From: Aldehydirespirator sp028819505
GTDB taxonomy: Bacteria; Actinomycetota; Acidimicrobiia; Acidimicrobiales; Aldehydirespiratoraceae
Assembly (NCBI GenBank): GCA_965207755.1
Contig: OZ242297.1
Location: 310,001-374,000, forward strand
Direction: 5' to 3'
Length of the DNA stretch: 64,000 nucleotides
Under the pieces are notes generated by a model that was not told the origin of the DNA, did not search any database, and saw nothing but the letters and a program-made list of their open reading frames with translations. Of this stretch, positions 8,396 through 17,246 are shown in pieces; positions within the stretch are counted from its first letter, which is position 1; each line of letters starts with the position of its first letter. Made by a program: the position numbers and the translations under genes.

Positions 8396-8415
8396 GCTAG
8401 CCGCGGTCGGCTAGC
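8396..8415 (-). terminator. Hairpin at the hypF stop codon
   Basis: Perfect inverted repeat GCTAGCC/GGCTAGC (7 bp) with a 6-nt loop, overlapping the hypF stop. There is no T tract, so termination is uncertain; it could also stabilise the mRNA 3' end. Confidence 0.35.
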
Positions 8416-10658
8416 ATGGCCCGGCCGGCGGCTGCTTGGCCCAGGGCGATCCCGCCGTCGTTGGGCGGGACCTGGCGGTGGCGGAGGACCTCGAATCCTG
8501 CCTGCTCCAAGTCGGGCACCAGCAGTTCCACCAGGCGGCGATTCTGGAACACGCCGCCCGAGAGGGCCACCGCCGACAGCCCGGTCGACTCACGGGCCTG
8601 GCGGCTCGCGGCCACCGCCGCGTCGGCGACCCACCGGTGGAATGCGCCCGCGATCAGCGCAGGCGGCTGCCCGGCCAGCAGGTCCGAGACGACGGCGCCG
8701 ACCAGCGGCGAGGAGTCGATCACGGCCGGTTCACCCGTAGTGATCTCGACGGGGTACCGCCTGATGTCGGGGCCGGCGGCCTGCTCGAACCGCACGGCGG
8801 CCTGACCCTCGTACGTCACTGACTCGACAAGGCCGCACAGGGCTGCCATCGAGTCGAAGAGCCGGCCGATCGAGGTGGTGAGGATGGACTGGCCCGGACG
8901 GCACTGGGCCAGGACATGCTCGGCCTCCGCCCGGTGGTCGGCGAGCGAGGGGATGGCAGGCACGTCCCGGCCGAGCGTCTCGAACAGATAGGCCAGCGCC
9001 ATGCGCCAGGGTTGGCGGATGGCGGCGGTGCCTCCTGGCATGGGCACCGGTCGCAGATGGGCGAAGCGCTCGTAGCCACTGGCGTCGCCCACCAGGATCT
9101 CGCCGCCCCACAGGGTGGCGTCGGTGCCCCAGCCCATCCCGTCGAACATCACGCCGATGGCCGGGCCGCGATGGCCGGTGTCGGTCAGGCAGGACGCCAG
9201 GTGGGCGTGGTGGTGCTGCACGCCCAACCGGGGTGCGAGGTCGCTGCTGGCCGCGAACTTGGTGGACAGGTACTCGGGGTGCAGGTCGTGTACCAGCAGT
9301 TCCGGAGCGGCCCGGGTCAGCTCCAGCAGATCGGCCACCGCAGCCTCGAAGGCGGCTAGCGCGGCCGGATGCTCGAGGTCGCCGAGGTGCACCGACAGGT
9401 GGGCGTCGGCGCCGAGGGCCAGGCAGGCCGTGCTCTTGAGCTCCGCGCCCACGGCCAGCACGGGCGGGCCGTCGCGGTCCAGCCGTACCGTGCCGGGCGC
9501 GTAGCCGCGGGCCCGGCGCAGCAACTGGAAGTCACTCGCCACAACGTGCCCCACCGAGTCGTCGGCCCGGCGCTCGATCACCCGGTCGTGGGCCATGACG
9601 GCGTCGGCGATGTCGCCTAGTTCCGGCGCCATCCGGGCGTCGTCGGTGACAATTGGCTCTTCCGACCGGTTGCCGCTGGTGCATACCAGCGGCACGCCCA
9701 CTGCCTCGGCCAGCAGGGTGTGCAACGGCGTGGCAGGCAGCATCACCCCCAGCAGGCGGGTGTCGGGGGCTACCTCGGGGGCCACCTGGGCCGACTCCCG
9801 TCGCGGCGCCAGCACGATGGGCGCCTCGGGTCCGGTCAGGGCTCGCACCGCCAGGTCGTCGAGGTCGATCAGCTCCCGGGCCGCGTCGACCGAGGCAACC
9901 AGCAGCGCGAACGGCTTCTCCTCGCGATGCTTGCGCCTTCTCAGCCGGGCGACGGCCGCGCTGTCGCCGGCCCGGCACGCCAGTTGGTAGCCGCCGACGC
10001 CCTTGACGGCGACGATGTTGCCAGCCTGCAACAGGGCGACAGCCCCTTCGATGGGATCGGCGTCGATGGCCTCCCCGGTCATCGACCGCAACGACAGCGC
10101 CGGACCGCAGCCGGGACAGCACACCGCCTGCGCATGGTGGCGCCGGTCGTTGGGGTCGCGGTACTCGGCCTCGCAGGCCGCACAAAGCTCGAAGACCGCC
10201 ATCGAGGTGCGCTCGCGGTCATACGGCAGGCTCTGCACGACCGTGTAGCGGGGGCCGCAGTCGGTGCAGCAGGTGAACGCGTAGCGGTACCGGCGCCCGC
10301 CGGGATCCGCGACCTCGGCGAGACACGACGAACAGGCGGCGACATCGGGGGGAACGATGCCGGCGACCGTGCCGGAACCGGACCCGCTGGCCGCGATCGA
10401 GAACTCCCGCTCGCCCTCGACGGCAGGCACCTCTGAGGAGCGGACCGAGTCCACCCGGGCCAGCGGAGGGGCCTCCGCTGCGACCCGCACCACGAAGTCG
10501 TCCAGATTGGCTTGGCCTCCCTGGACCTCGCACCACACGCCGTCGTCGTCGTTGCCGGCAGCACCGGTAAGCGACAGGCTCCGGGCCAGCCGGTGCAGGT
10601 GGGGCCGGAACCCCACGCCCTGGACGGTGCCGGCAATGCGAAGGCGTCGGCGCCTCAT
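8397..10658 (-). CDS. hypF: carbamoyltransferase HypF
   Basis: 753 aa, full length. HypF converts carbamoyl phosphate to carbamoyl-AMP and transfers the carbamoyl group to HypE's terminal cysteine, the source of the cyanide ligands. Domain order is visible: acylphosphatase (residues 1-90, GTVQGVGFRPHLHRLA), two zinc-finger pairs (CSSCLAEV / CTDCGPRY / CAACEAEY / CPGCGPAL, ~107-185), a YrdC-like domain (~200-370, NIVAVKGVGGYQLACRA) and a Kae1-like domain (~390-750, LGVQHHHAHLASCL). It is divergent from the family-5 ABC transporter operon, sharing an 83-bp AT-rich intergenic region. Confidence 0.97.
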   Translation of the reverse strand: MRRRRLRIAGTVQGVGFRPHLHRLARSLSLTGAAGNDDDGVWCEVQGGQANLDDFVVRVAAEAPPLARVDSVRSSEVPAVEGEREFSIAASGSGSGTVAGIVPPDVAACSSCLAEVADPGGRRYRYAFTCCTDCGPRYTVVQSLPYDRERTSMAVFELCAACEAEYRDPNDRRHHAQAVCCPGCGPALSLRSMTGEAIDADPIEGAVALLQAGNIVAVKGVGGYQLACRAGDSAAVARLRRRKHREEKPFALLVASVDAARELIDLDDLAVRALTGPEAPIVLAPRRESAQVAPEVAPDTRLLGVMLPATPLHTLLAEAVGVPLVCTSGNRSEEPIVTDDARMAPELGDIADAVMAHDRVIERRADDSVGHVVASDFQLLRRARGYAPGTVRLDRDGPPVLAVGAELKSTACLALGADAHLSVHLGDLEHPAALAAFEAAVADLLELTRAAPELLVHDLHPEYLSTKFAASSDLAPRLGVQHHHAHLASCLTDTGHRGPAIGVMFDGMGWGTDATLWGGEILVGDASGYERFAHLRPVPMPGGTAAIRQPWRMALAYLFETLGRDVPAIPSLADHRAEAEHVLAQCRPGQSILTTSIGRLFDSMAALCGLVESVTYEGQAAVRFEQAAGPDIRRYPVEITTGEPAVIDSSPLVGAVVSDLLAGQPPALIAGAFHRWVADAAVAASRQARESTGLSAVALSGGVFQNRRLVELLVPDLEQAGFEVLRHRQVPPNDGGIALGQAAAGRAMLADRG

Positions 10659-10679
10659 CCCGATAACGTTAAGTTTACT

Positions 10680-10689
10680 AGATGCATCT
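10680..10689. promoter_or_regulatory. 10-bp palindrome, possible operator
   Basis: AGATGCATCT is a perfect palindrome inside the AT-rich stretch between divergent hypF and the ABC operon, just upstream of the TTGACG hexamer. It is a candidate operator for a metal-responsive regulator; no specific regulator box (for example the NikR consensus) is recognisable. Confidence 0.3.
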
Positions 10690-10703
10690 TACATATAGTT
10701 GAT

Positions 10704-10733
10704 TTGACGCTGCGGCGAGGGCGTACCTAGCTT
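10704..10733 (+). promoter_or_regulatory. Promoter of the ABC transporter operon
   Basis: TTGACG (10704-10709), an 18-nt spacer and TAGCTT (10728-10733), followed by 8 nt to the ATG at 10742. The spacing fits a housekeeping sigma promoter giving a leaderless or nearly leaderless mRNA; no Shine-Dalgarno sequence is present. Confidence 0.55.
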
Positions 10734-10741
10734 CCGCCGCC

Positions 10742-12751
10742 ATGCCTCGCCATCGAATCATCATTCTCACTCTCATCCTGTCATTGTTCAGTTTTGCGCT
10801 GGCGCCGCTAGCGGCCGCGCAGGACGACGACGACATCGTGGTCCGCGTGGGTCTGCACGCGGCTGAGAAGAACCTCAATCCGTTCATCGTGCCCCAGGCG
10901 CTGCCGCTGACCCACGACTTCACGATGCTGGTGTACGACACCCTCTTCTGGTCGCAGAGCCGCCTCGACCCCGAACCCTGGCTGGCCATCGGCGCCGAGC
11001 CCTCCGAGGACTTCCGCACCTGGACGGTCACCTTGCGCGACGACGTCCTGTGGCACGACGGCACCCCGTTCACCGCCGACGACGTGGCCTTCACCTTCCG
11101 GTACTTCTCGGACGACGGGGGGCCGGGACGCTACGGCCATCATGTGTACGACCATCCGGTGTTCGAGTCGGCCTCCGTCATCGACGGCGCCACTGTCCGG
11201 ATCACCTTCCAGGATCCTGTGACGACCTTCAAGCTGCTCCCCGGCGGCGACATTCCGATCCTGCCCAAGCACATCTGGGAGGGCGTGGAGGATCCCCGCG
11301 CCGATGCCACATCGCTCCCGGTCGGCACCGGACCCTTCGTCATGGTCGAGTACGACCCGGGCGTCTCCTATCGCTTGGAGGCCAACCCCGATTACTTCTT
11401 GGGCCCGCCGCTGGTCGACACGCTGATCATGCCCGTCGTCAGGGACGCGCAGGCCGCCTTCGCCGGGCTCCAGACCGGTGAACTCGACTTCGTGACCCGC
11501 AACCTCCCGGCGCCGCTGGTGCCCCGGATGCAGGAGAACGAGGAAGTCGCGGTGGCAACCGGCAACCGCATGCAGTCGCTGTACCTGATGTTCAACACCC
11601 GCAAGCCCATCCTCAGGGACCCGGCCGTGCGCAAGGCCATGAGCATGGCTCTCGACGTGCAGGCCGTAGTCGACATCGTCGAGGGCGGCCTGGGCCGTCC
11701 CGGCAACGACACCTGGACCCATCCCGACTCGCCCTGGGCCCACCCTGTCGGCGGGCACGAGTTCGATGCCGAAGCCGCCGGCGCCATTCTCGACGCGGCC
11801 GGGTATCCGCTGGGCGACGGAGGGGTGCGCCGCAGCGCCGACGGTGCTCCGCTGGAGTTCACGCTGCTGGTCAACGCGGCCGCCCCGCCCCAGATCCGCT
11901 CCGGGGAGCTCGTGGCCGAGCAGCTGTCGGCCATCGGCGTGGACATCACAGTCGAGCCTCTCGACCCGCCGGCCATCACCGCGGCCCGGCGCCCGGGTCC
12001 CGACGGTCCGCCGGCGGTGGAGATGTTCATCGCGGTGTTCGAGTCGCACGCCCATGCCGACCCCGACCATCTGTTCTTCTTCTTCCACACCCCCGGCCGG
12101 GGCGTGGGCGGCATCTTCAGCGGCTACGCCAACCCCGACTTCGACGCCGTGCTCGAGGATGCTCTGGACGCGCCGATCAACGAGAAGCTCACGCTCATCG
12201 GGCAGGCCCAGGAGATATTCGCCGCCGAAGCGCCGGCGGTTGTTCTGTACTACCCCGACGGCCGCTGGGGTTACCGGCCCGGCGCCTACGACGGCTGGAT
12301 CAGCGACCCGGGCCACGGCGTGTTCACCAAGCGCTCATTCCTGGCGCCCTACGCAGCCGGTTCCGCGGCGGCGGAGCAGGCAGCCGAAGCGACTGGGGAT
12401 GAGGCCGTCGGCTCCGAGGATCCTGAGTCGGGCGACGCTGCGTCCGATGAGGACGCCGCCGGGGTCGCCGAGGACTCCAGCGCCACCGGCACCGCAGATG
12501 CGACCGAGCCCGGCACCGCTGATGCGACCGAGCCCGGCACCGCTGATGCCCAGACGGGTACCGAGGCATCCGACACCGATTCCGCTCAGCCCCAGGCGGA
12601 CACTGCTGGTGCCGCTGAGGACGCCGGCGGTGAGGCCGGCGGCAGCAGCACGGGGGCGCTGATCGCGATCGCCGCGGGCGTCGTTGTCGCCCTGGTCATC
12701 GCGCCGGCCGTGGTGAGGCGCCGCCGTCGGGCGGGCACCGTCGAAGACTGA
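10742..12751 (+). CDS. family-5 (peptide/nickel-type) ABC substrate-binding protein, C-terminally membrane-anchored
   Basis: 669 aa. A Sec signal peptide (residues 1-27, ending LAPLAAAQ) precedes a full SBP_bac_5 domain to about residue 540 (TWTVTLRDDVLWHDGTPFTADDVAFTF is the classic family stretch). It then has an acidic Ala/Asp/Glu/Thr linker with an 8-residue repeat (TADATEPG) and a C-terminal membrane helix followed by RRRRRAG. No lipobox is present, so the protein seems held by its C-terminal helix, an unusual layout. It is the first gene of the transporter operon; nickel, peptides or opines are possible ligands. Context with hyp and cooC genes favours nickel but does not prove it. Confidence 0.9.
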   Translation: MPRHRIIILTLILSLFSFALAPLAAAQDDDDIVVRVGLHAAEKNLNPFIVPQALPLTHDFTMLVYDTLFWSQSRLDPEPWLAIGAEPSEDFRTWTVTLRDDVLWHDGTPFTADDVAFTFRYFSDDGGPGRYGHHVYDHPVFESASVIDGATVRITFQDPVTTFKLLPGGDIPILPKHIWEGVEDPRADATSLPVGTGPFVMVEYDPGVSYRLEANPDYFLGPPLVDTLIMPVVRDAQAAFAGLQTGELDFVTRNLPAPLVPRMQENEEVAVATGNRMQSLYLMFNTRKPILRDPAVRKAMSMALDVQAVVDIVEGGLGRPGNDTWTHPDSPWAHPVGGHEFDAEAAGAILDAAGYPLGDGGVRRSADGAPLEFTLLVNAAAPPQIRSGELVAEQLSAIGVDITVEPLDPPAITAARRPGPDGPPAVEMFIAVFESHAHADPDHLFFFFHTPGRGVGGIFSGYANPDFDAVLEDALDAPINEKLTLIGQAQEIFAAEAPAVVLYYPDGRWGYRPGAYDGWISDPGHGVFTKRSFLAPYAAGSAAAEQAAEATGDEAVGSEDPESGDAASDEDAAGVAEDSSATGTADATEPGTADATEPGTADAQTGTEASDTDSAQPQADTAGAAEDAGGEAGGSSTGALIAIAAGVVVALVIAPAVVRRRRRAGTVED

Positions 12752-12799
12752 GCAAGTGCGCGGGTAGGTGCCGCCGCCCTGCGGTGCAGCCGTTGTGTT

Positions 12800-12848
12800 G
12801 CCCGCTCGTGTTCACTGCGCTCGCGGGCCGCTCGGGCCACGGCCTCAA
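12800..12848 (+). repeat. Interspersed ~48-bp intergenic repeat, copy 2
   Basis: Plus-strand copy between the binding protein and the first permease gene, with core CGCTCGCGGGCCGCTCGG and CCACGGCCTC. Confidence 0.75.
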
Positions 12849-12907
12849 TCGTTCCAAGTTGTTCGCTCACGCCCACTTGCTCGGCCTCTAGGCCGGCCGT
12901 CGCGGTT

Positions 12908-13927
12908 GTGACGGCGCCGCCGGAGGCGGTCGGTAGGCGGCCGGCGGACCGCTCGTCGTCGCGCGTGGTCCGGCTGGCGTCGCAGTACGCGGCGGTGATC
13001 CTGGCCGCACTGGTGGTGAACTTCGCGCTTCCCCGGCTCGCTCCGGGCGATCCTGTCGACTACCTGGTACCTCCCGAGGCCGGGACGGTCGAAGATGCTG
13101 TGCGCGAGTCGATGCTGGAGCGTTTCGACCTGGACGGCTCCGCCAGCCGGCAGTTCACCAGCTACCTGGGCAACCTGGCCCAGGGCGATCTCGGCATCTC
13201 GGTACGGGATGGCAGGCCGGTGTCGGAGGTTGTCGCCGAGCGGCTCTGGTGGTCGTTGCTGCTGGTGGGGACGGCGGTGGCGGTGTCCACGATCCTGGGT
13301 GTTGCGCTGGGATTCGCGGCCGGCTGGCGTCGAGGCTCCCGCCGCGACGTCTCGCTGCTGGCCGGCGTGCTGGCTCTGGATGCGCTCCCGGCATTCTTCG
13401 TGGGACTGATGCTGCTGCTGGTCTTCTCGGTCCAGCTCGAGTGGCTGCCGGTCTACGGCGCGGTCTCCCCCGAGGCCCTCTCCGGCTGGGCCTGGATCCT
13501 CGATGCCGGCAAGCGACTCGTGATGCCGGCGGTCACCCTCACGTTCGTAGGCCTGGGATCGGTGTTCGTGGTGGCCCGCTCAGCGATGGTGTCGGAGCTG
13601 AGCGAGGACTACGTCTTCATGGCCCGGGCCAAGGGCCTGCCGGACCGGGGCGTCCGCCGTCACGCAGCCCGCAACGCCATGGTCCCAGTGTCGACGGTGG
13701 CGCTGCTGGGATTCTCCACCCTGGTGGGCGCGGCGACGGTCGTGGAGAGCGTGTTCTCCTATCCGGGCCTCGGCTCCCTTGCCTTCGACGCGGTGCGAGC
13801 CCGCGACTACCCGGTGCTGCAGGCGGTCTTCCTGCTGCTGTCGCTCATCGCCATCGGCGCCAACCTGCTGGCCGACCTGCTGTACCCGCTACTCGACCCA
13901 CGGGTGCGACGGGCGGGTTCAAGATGA
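12908..13927 (+). CDS. ABC transporter permease (DppB/NikB-like)
   Basis: 339 aa from GTG at 12908. Six membrane helices and the binding-protein-dependent transport signature in the EAA loop region (residues ~235-265, EDYVFMARAKGLPDRGV). The N-terminal LPRLAPGDPVDYL matches DppB/OppB/NikB permeases (F-x-x-PGDP). It overlaps the ATG of the next gene by 4 nt (ATGA at 13924). It forms the heteromeric membrane channel with the permease domain of the fused downstream protein. Confidence 0.92.
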   Translation: MTAPPEAVGRRPADRSSSRVVRLASQYAAVILAALVVNFALPRLAPGDPVDYLVPPEAGTVEDAVRESMLERFDLDGSASRQFTSYLGNLAQGDLGISVRDGRPVSEVVAERLWWSLLLVGTAVAVSTILGVALGFAAGWRRGSRRDVSLLAGVLALDALPAFFVGLMLLLVFSVQLEWLPVYGAVSPEALSGWAWILDAGKRLVMPAVTLTFVGLGSVFVVARSAMVSELSEDYVFMARAKGLPDRGVRRHAARNAMVPVSTVALLGFSTLVGAATVVESVFSYPGLGSLAFDAVRARDYPVLQAVFLLLSLIAIGANLLADLLYPLLDPRVRRAGSR

Positions 13928-16686
13928 GGCTGCGCCGCTACCGGGAGCAGATCCGGCCCGCCACGTTGGTGCTGGCTGTCGCCGGCTTCTTGATGCTGTT
14001 GCTCGTGCTCGGCGCAGCCGTCTTCGCCGACGTGCTGACCGCACATCCGCCCGATCGTTCCACGGGCTCGCCGTACGAGGCACCCTCGGCCGAGCATCTG
14101 CTGGGCACCGACGACCTCGGGCGTGACCTCTGGTCGCAGTTGCTGCACGGCAGCCGGGTGTCGCTGTGGGTGGGCTTGGTCGCGGCCGTCGTCGCGACCG
14201 TGCTGGGGATGTCCGCCGCGCTGGTCGCGGGCTGGCACAGGGGCTGGGTCGACGCCGCGATCATGCGGGTCGTCGACCTGACCCTGTCACTGCCGTTCCT
14301 AGTGCTGGTGCTGGTGCTGGCCGCATACTTCGGCCGCGGCCTCGATGTGCTGATCGTGCTGATCGCCGGAGTGCTATGGGCCCGGCCCGCCCGCCTGCTA
14401 CGAGGCCAGGTCCTCAAGATCCGAGAGTTCGGGCATACCGAGGCGGCTCACGCGATGGGCGCGGGCTCGGCCCGGATCATGACGGTCCACATTCTCTGGC
14501 GCCTAGTACCGCTGCTGGTTTCGCAGTTCGTGCGAGCAGCCGCGGTCGCGGTGATCGTGCAGTCGGGGGTGGCGTTCCTCGGCTTGGGCGATCCCGGCCG
14601 CATCAGCTGGGGATCGACGCTGTACTTCGCCAACAACGGAAGCGCCATCCTGACCGACGCATGGTTGTGGTGGATCGTCCCGCCCGGAGTCGCACTCACG
14701 GTCCTCATCGTCGGGCTGGCCTTCGTGGGGTTCGCCTTCGAGGAGCTGGCCGATCCGCAGCTGGGCGGGCACGGCTGGAGGCCACCGAGCCGGCGCCGGC
14801 TGCCTGAAGCGGTCCCCGATCCGTGTGCCCCGGAGGTCCGCCTCGACGTTCGTGCCATGTCGGTCGACTTCGACGGCGCGACGGTGGTGCGTGAGGCCGG
14901 CGTGCGAGTCGGTCGTGGAAGGGTTCTGGGGCTCGTCGGCGAGTCGGGTTCGGGCAAGTCGACGCTGGGTCTGTCGGTGCCGGGACTCGTCCCTCACCCG
15001 GGGGTCCTCCGCGCTGAGGCCGTCATGCTGGGCGATGTCGACCTGCGGCGGCTCGGAAGGCAGGGTCTGGAGAGGATCCGGGGCCGGGACGTGGCAATCG
15101 TGCCCCAGGCCGCCATGAGCGTGCTCGACCCCACGATGACGGTTCTCGACCAGGTGGCGGAGTCGGCGGCCCTGGCCTCCGCAGCCGCCGCGGCGGAGCG
15201 GGCCGGCGACCTCCTGTCAGGGGTCGGGCTGCCCCCCGATCGCCATCGAGCATTCCCTCACGAACTGAGCGGCGGCCAGCGCCAGCGGGTGGTGATCGCC
15301 ATGGCGGTCGCCAACCGGCCCGGACTGCTCATCGCCGACGAGCCGACGACGGGCCTCGACGTGGTCACCCAGCAGGCGATCCTGGACCTCCTCGACGACC
15401 TGCGCCGGAGGCTCGACTTCGACCTGTGGCTGATTTCCCACGACCTGCCCCTCGTGGCCTCCCGCGCCGACGACCTCGTGGTGATGTATGGCGGCAGGGT
15501 TGTGGAGTCGGGTCCGGCAGGAGCCGTGATCAGCCGTCCCCAGCATCCCTACACGGCGATGCTGCTGGGAGCGTTCCCGTCGCTGGGCGCGGTTACGGCC
15601 CGCCTGAGGCCGGTGCCGGGGGAGGTCCCCGATCCGAAGGAGCTCCCACCCGGGTGCGCGTTCGCTCCCCGGTGCCCCCACAGCCGTGGCGATTGCGACA
15701 GCGTCGTGCCGGTGGAGCGTCCGGTGCAGGGAGTGATGGTGGCCTGCCACCACGCTCCGGTCGACTCGAATTCCGGAGGCCCGCCGGGTCCGGAAGACGA
15801 CACGGCGGCAGCCTCGCCTCGCATTTCGCCGCGTGCTGCCCGGGGACCGGACCAGATGGCCCTGCGCCTCGACGATGTGCGGGTGGTCTACCCGGGTCGG
15901 CGCCGCGGGCGGCCCGACGTGACCGCGCTGGACGGTGTCTCCCTGGAGATCGGCGCCGGCGAGTCCGTCGCCATCATCGGCAGGAGTGCGGCCGGCAAGT
16001 CCACCATCGCGAGGCTGGCGCTGGGATTGGCCGGGCCGACCTCCGGCTCAGTCGAACTGCTCGGCGAACAAACCGCCGACTTGTCGAAACGGGATCTCAG
16101 CGCGCTGAGACGGCGAGTCCAGATGGTGTTCCAGGATCCGTACGAGTCGCTGCACCCGAACATGACGGTCGAGGGGCTGGTGGGCGAGCCCCTGGCCATC
16201 GCGGGCACCGGGCGCCACGAGCGGGCCGCACGGGTGGCTGAGGCTCTGCAGCTGCTGGGGTTGGTACCCGTAGAGAGGTTCCTCAACCGCCATGCCGGCA
16301 CGCTCAGCGGCGGCCAGCGCCAGCGTGTCGCCCTCGCCCGGACCCTGGTCGCCAGCCCCGAACTCATAGTCGCGGATGAGCCGGCGTCGATGCTCGACGC
16401 ATCCTTGCGGGCCACGGTGGCCGCCCATCTGCTCGCCGTGCGTGAGACGCTGGGCGCCACGCTGGTGTTCATCACTCACGACATCTCCCTGGCACGGCTC
16501 GTGGCCGACCGGATCGTGGTGCTGTGCGAGGGCCGGATCGTCGAGGACGCTCCCGCGGCGCGGCTCCTGGCCGCACCCGGGCACGCTGAGACCCATGCGC
16601 TCATCGACGCCGCGATGCGGGGCCGGGTGCCGGACCCTGAGGGCGTGGCGATAGACAATTCAGCTACCGACAGGAGTGGACGATGA
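13924..16686 (+). CDS. Fused permease-ATPase-ATPase (DppC-DppD-DppF)
   Basis: 920 aa in one uninterrupted frame from ATG 13924. Residues 1-~295: DppC/NikC-type permease (GTDDLGRDLWSQLLHGSR, EAAHAMGAGSARIM). Residues ~305-610: first ATPase with Walker A GESGSGKST, LSGGQRQRV and DEPTTGLD, ending in the oligopeptide-type Cys motif (CAFAPRCPHSRGDC). Residues ~640-900: second ATPase, Walker A GRSAAGKST, LSGGQRQRV, DEPASMLDAS. These are normally three proteins. With the separate DppB-like permease this makes a complete importer of only two cytoplasmic/membrane polypeptides. The stop overlaps the ATG of the DsrE-like gene. Confidence 0.93.
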   Translation: MRLRRYREQIRPATLVLAVAGFLMLLLVLGAAVFADVLTAHPPDRSTGSPYEAPSAEHLLGTDDLGRDLWSQLLHGSRVSLWVGLVAAVVATVLGMSAALVAGWHRGWVDAAIMRVVDLTLSLPFLVLVLVLAAYFGRGLDVLIVLIAGVLWARPARLLRGQVLKIREFGHTEAAHAMGAGSARIMTVHILWRLVPLLVSQFVRAAAVAVIVQSGVAFLGLGDPGRISWGSTLYFANNGSAILTDAWLWWIVPPGVALTVLIVGLAFVGFAFEELADPQLGGHGWRPPSRRRLPEAVPDPCAPEVRLDVRAMSVDFDGATVVREAGVRVGRGRVLGLVGESGSGKSTLGLSVPGLVPHPGVLRAEAVMLGDVDLRRLGRQGLERIRGRDVAIVPQAAMSVLDPTMTVLDQVAESAALASAAAAAERAGDLLSGVGLPPDRHRAFPHELSGGQRQRVVIAMAVANRPGLLIADEPTTGLDVVTQQAILDLLDDLRRRLDFDLWLISHDLPLVASRADDLVVMYGGRVVESGPAGAVISRPQHPYTAMLLGAFPSLGAVTARLRPVPGEVPDPKELPPGCAFAPRCPHSRGDCDSVVPVERPVQGVMVACHHAPVDSNSGGPPGPEDDTAAASPRISPRAARGPDQMALRLDDVRVVYPGRRRGRPDVTALDGVSLEIGAGESVAIIGRSAAGKSTIARLALGLAGPTSGSVELLGEQTADLSKRDLSALRRRVQMVFQDPYESLHPNMTVEGLVGEPLAIAGTGRHERAARVAEALQLLGLVPVERFLNRHAGTLSGGQRQRVALARTLVASPELIVADEPASMLDASLRATVAAHLLAVRETLGATLVFITHDISLARLVADRIVVLCEGRIVEDAPAARLLAAPGHAETHALIDAAMRGRVPDPEGVAIDNSATDRSGR

Positions 16687-17057
16687 CCCGGCGCAAACTG
16701 ATCTTCTTCACGACAGCCGACCCCCGTACGGACACCGACGCTCTGTTCCGCGCCTATCACTTCGCGACCGTCGCCAGCTCGGCCGGGCTGGAGGCAGAGG
16801 TGCGCCTGGCTGGTGAGGCTGTGTCGGTCGCCGATCTGGATGTGATCCCGGACACCGAGATGGGCCGGGACGTGCGCCAGAGGGTGGCCGCCGGCTCCGA
16901 TGCGCCGTTCGCGGTGTCCTTTTGACCGCACTCCAGCGACGCCCGTGGGGTGTCTGCGGCCCAAGCGGCCGGTGTCGGCGCGGCTTTCCGTTTCCTGGGC
17001 GAGATCCTCACCGAGGTTGCTGACGGCAAGTCGGAGATGATCTTCGTCGGAGGCTGA
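16683..17057 (+). CDS. DsrE-like selenoprotein (in-frame TGA at codon 81)
   Basis: Read through one in-frame TGA (16923-16925) the gene encodes 124 aa, the normal size of DsrE/DsrF-family proteins; stopping there would give 80 aa. The N-terminal part (RKLIFFTTADPRTDTDALF, AYHFATVASSAGLEAEVRL) and the part after the TGA (PHSSDARGVSAAQAAGVG) together make a continuous DsrE fold, and the TGA sits where the family has its conserved cysteine before S-x-x-ARG. ATG 16683 overlaps the transporter stop and has AGGAG upstream. A SECIS-like hairpin follows. DsrE proteins carry sulfur (or here perhaps selenium) as persulfide. Selenocysteine is inferred; support comes from tRNA-Sec and yqeC in the same window. 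Confidence 0.8.
16926..16959 (+). promoter_or_regulatory. Bacterial SECIS-like hairpin after the DsrE TGA
   Basis: Inner stem GACGCCC/GGGTGTC (16938-16944 with 16948-16954, one G-U pair) closes a GUG loop that begins 19 nt after the TGA. An outer CCGCA/TGCGG pair (16926-16930, 16955-16959) can extend it across a 7-nt bulge. A G in the first two loop positions and a 16-37 nt distance are the usual bacterial SECIS rules. Confidence 0.55.
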
Positions 17058-17246
17058 CCGGCTCCAGGCGCCGCGCCGGCGTCCGGGCGGCACGAGGCTC
17101 CTGGAGGCGGTTCGCGTCCAGCCCCGACATGGCTGTCAAGCTACCGTTCAAGGCGGCCGTCTTCGAGTTCGATACAACTCGCCCTGGCCGTACTGTGGGG
17201 GTTGTGGGATGCACCGATCCGGGATTTCGTGTTACGATAATTGCGT

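Noticed and set aside
16683..16925. 80-aa truncated DsrE protein ending at TGA
   Set aside because: The same frame continues with conserved DsrE sequence to a normal length, and the genome has tRNA-Sec; recoding is the better reading.
17129..17240. Small plus-strand open frame before the toxin gene
   Set aside because: No start signal, no recognisable family, and it runs across the toxin promoter.
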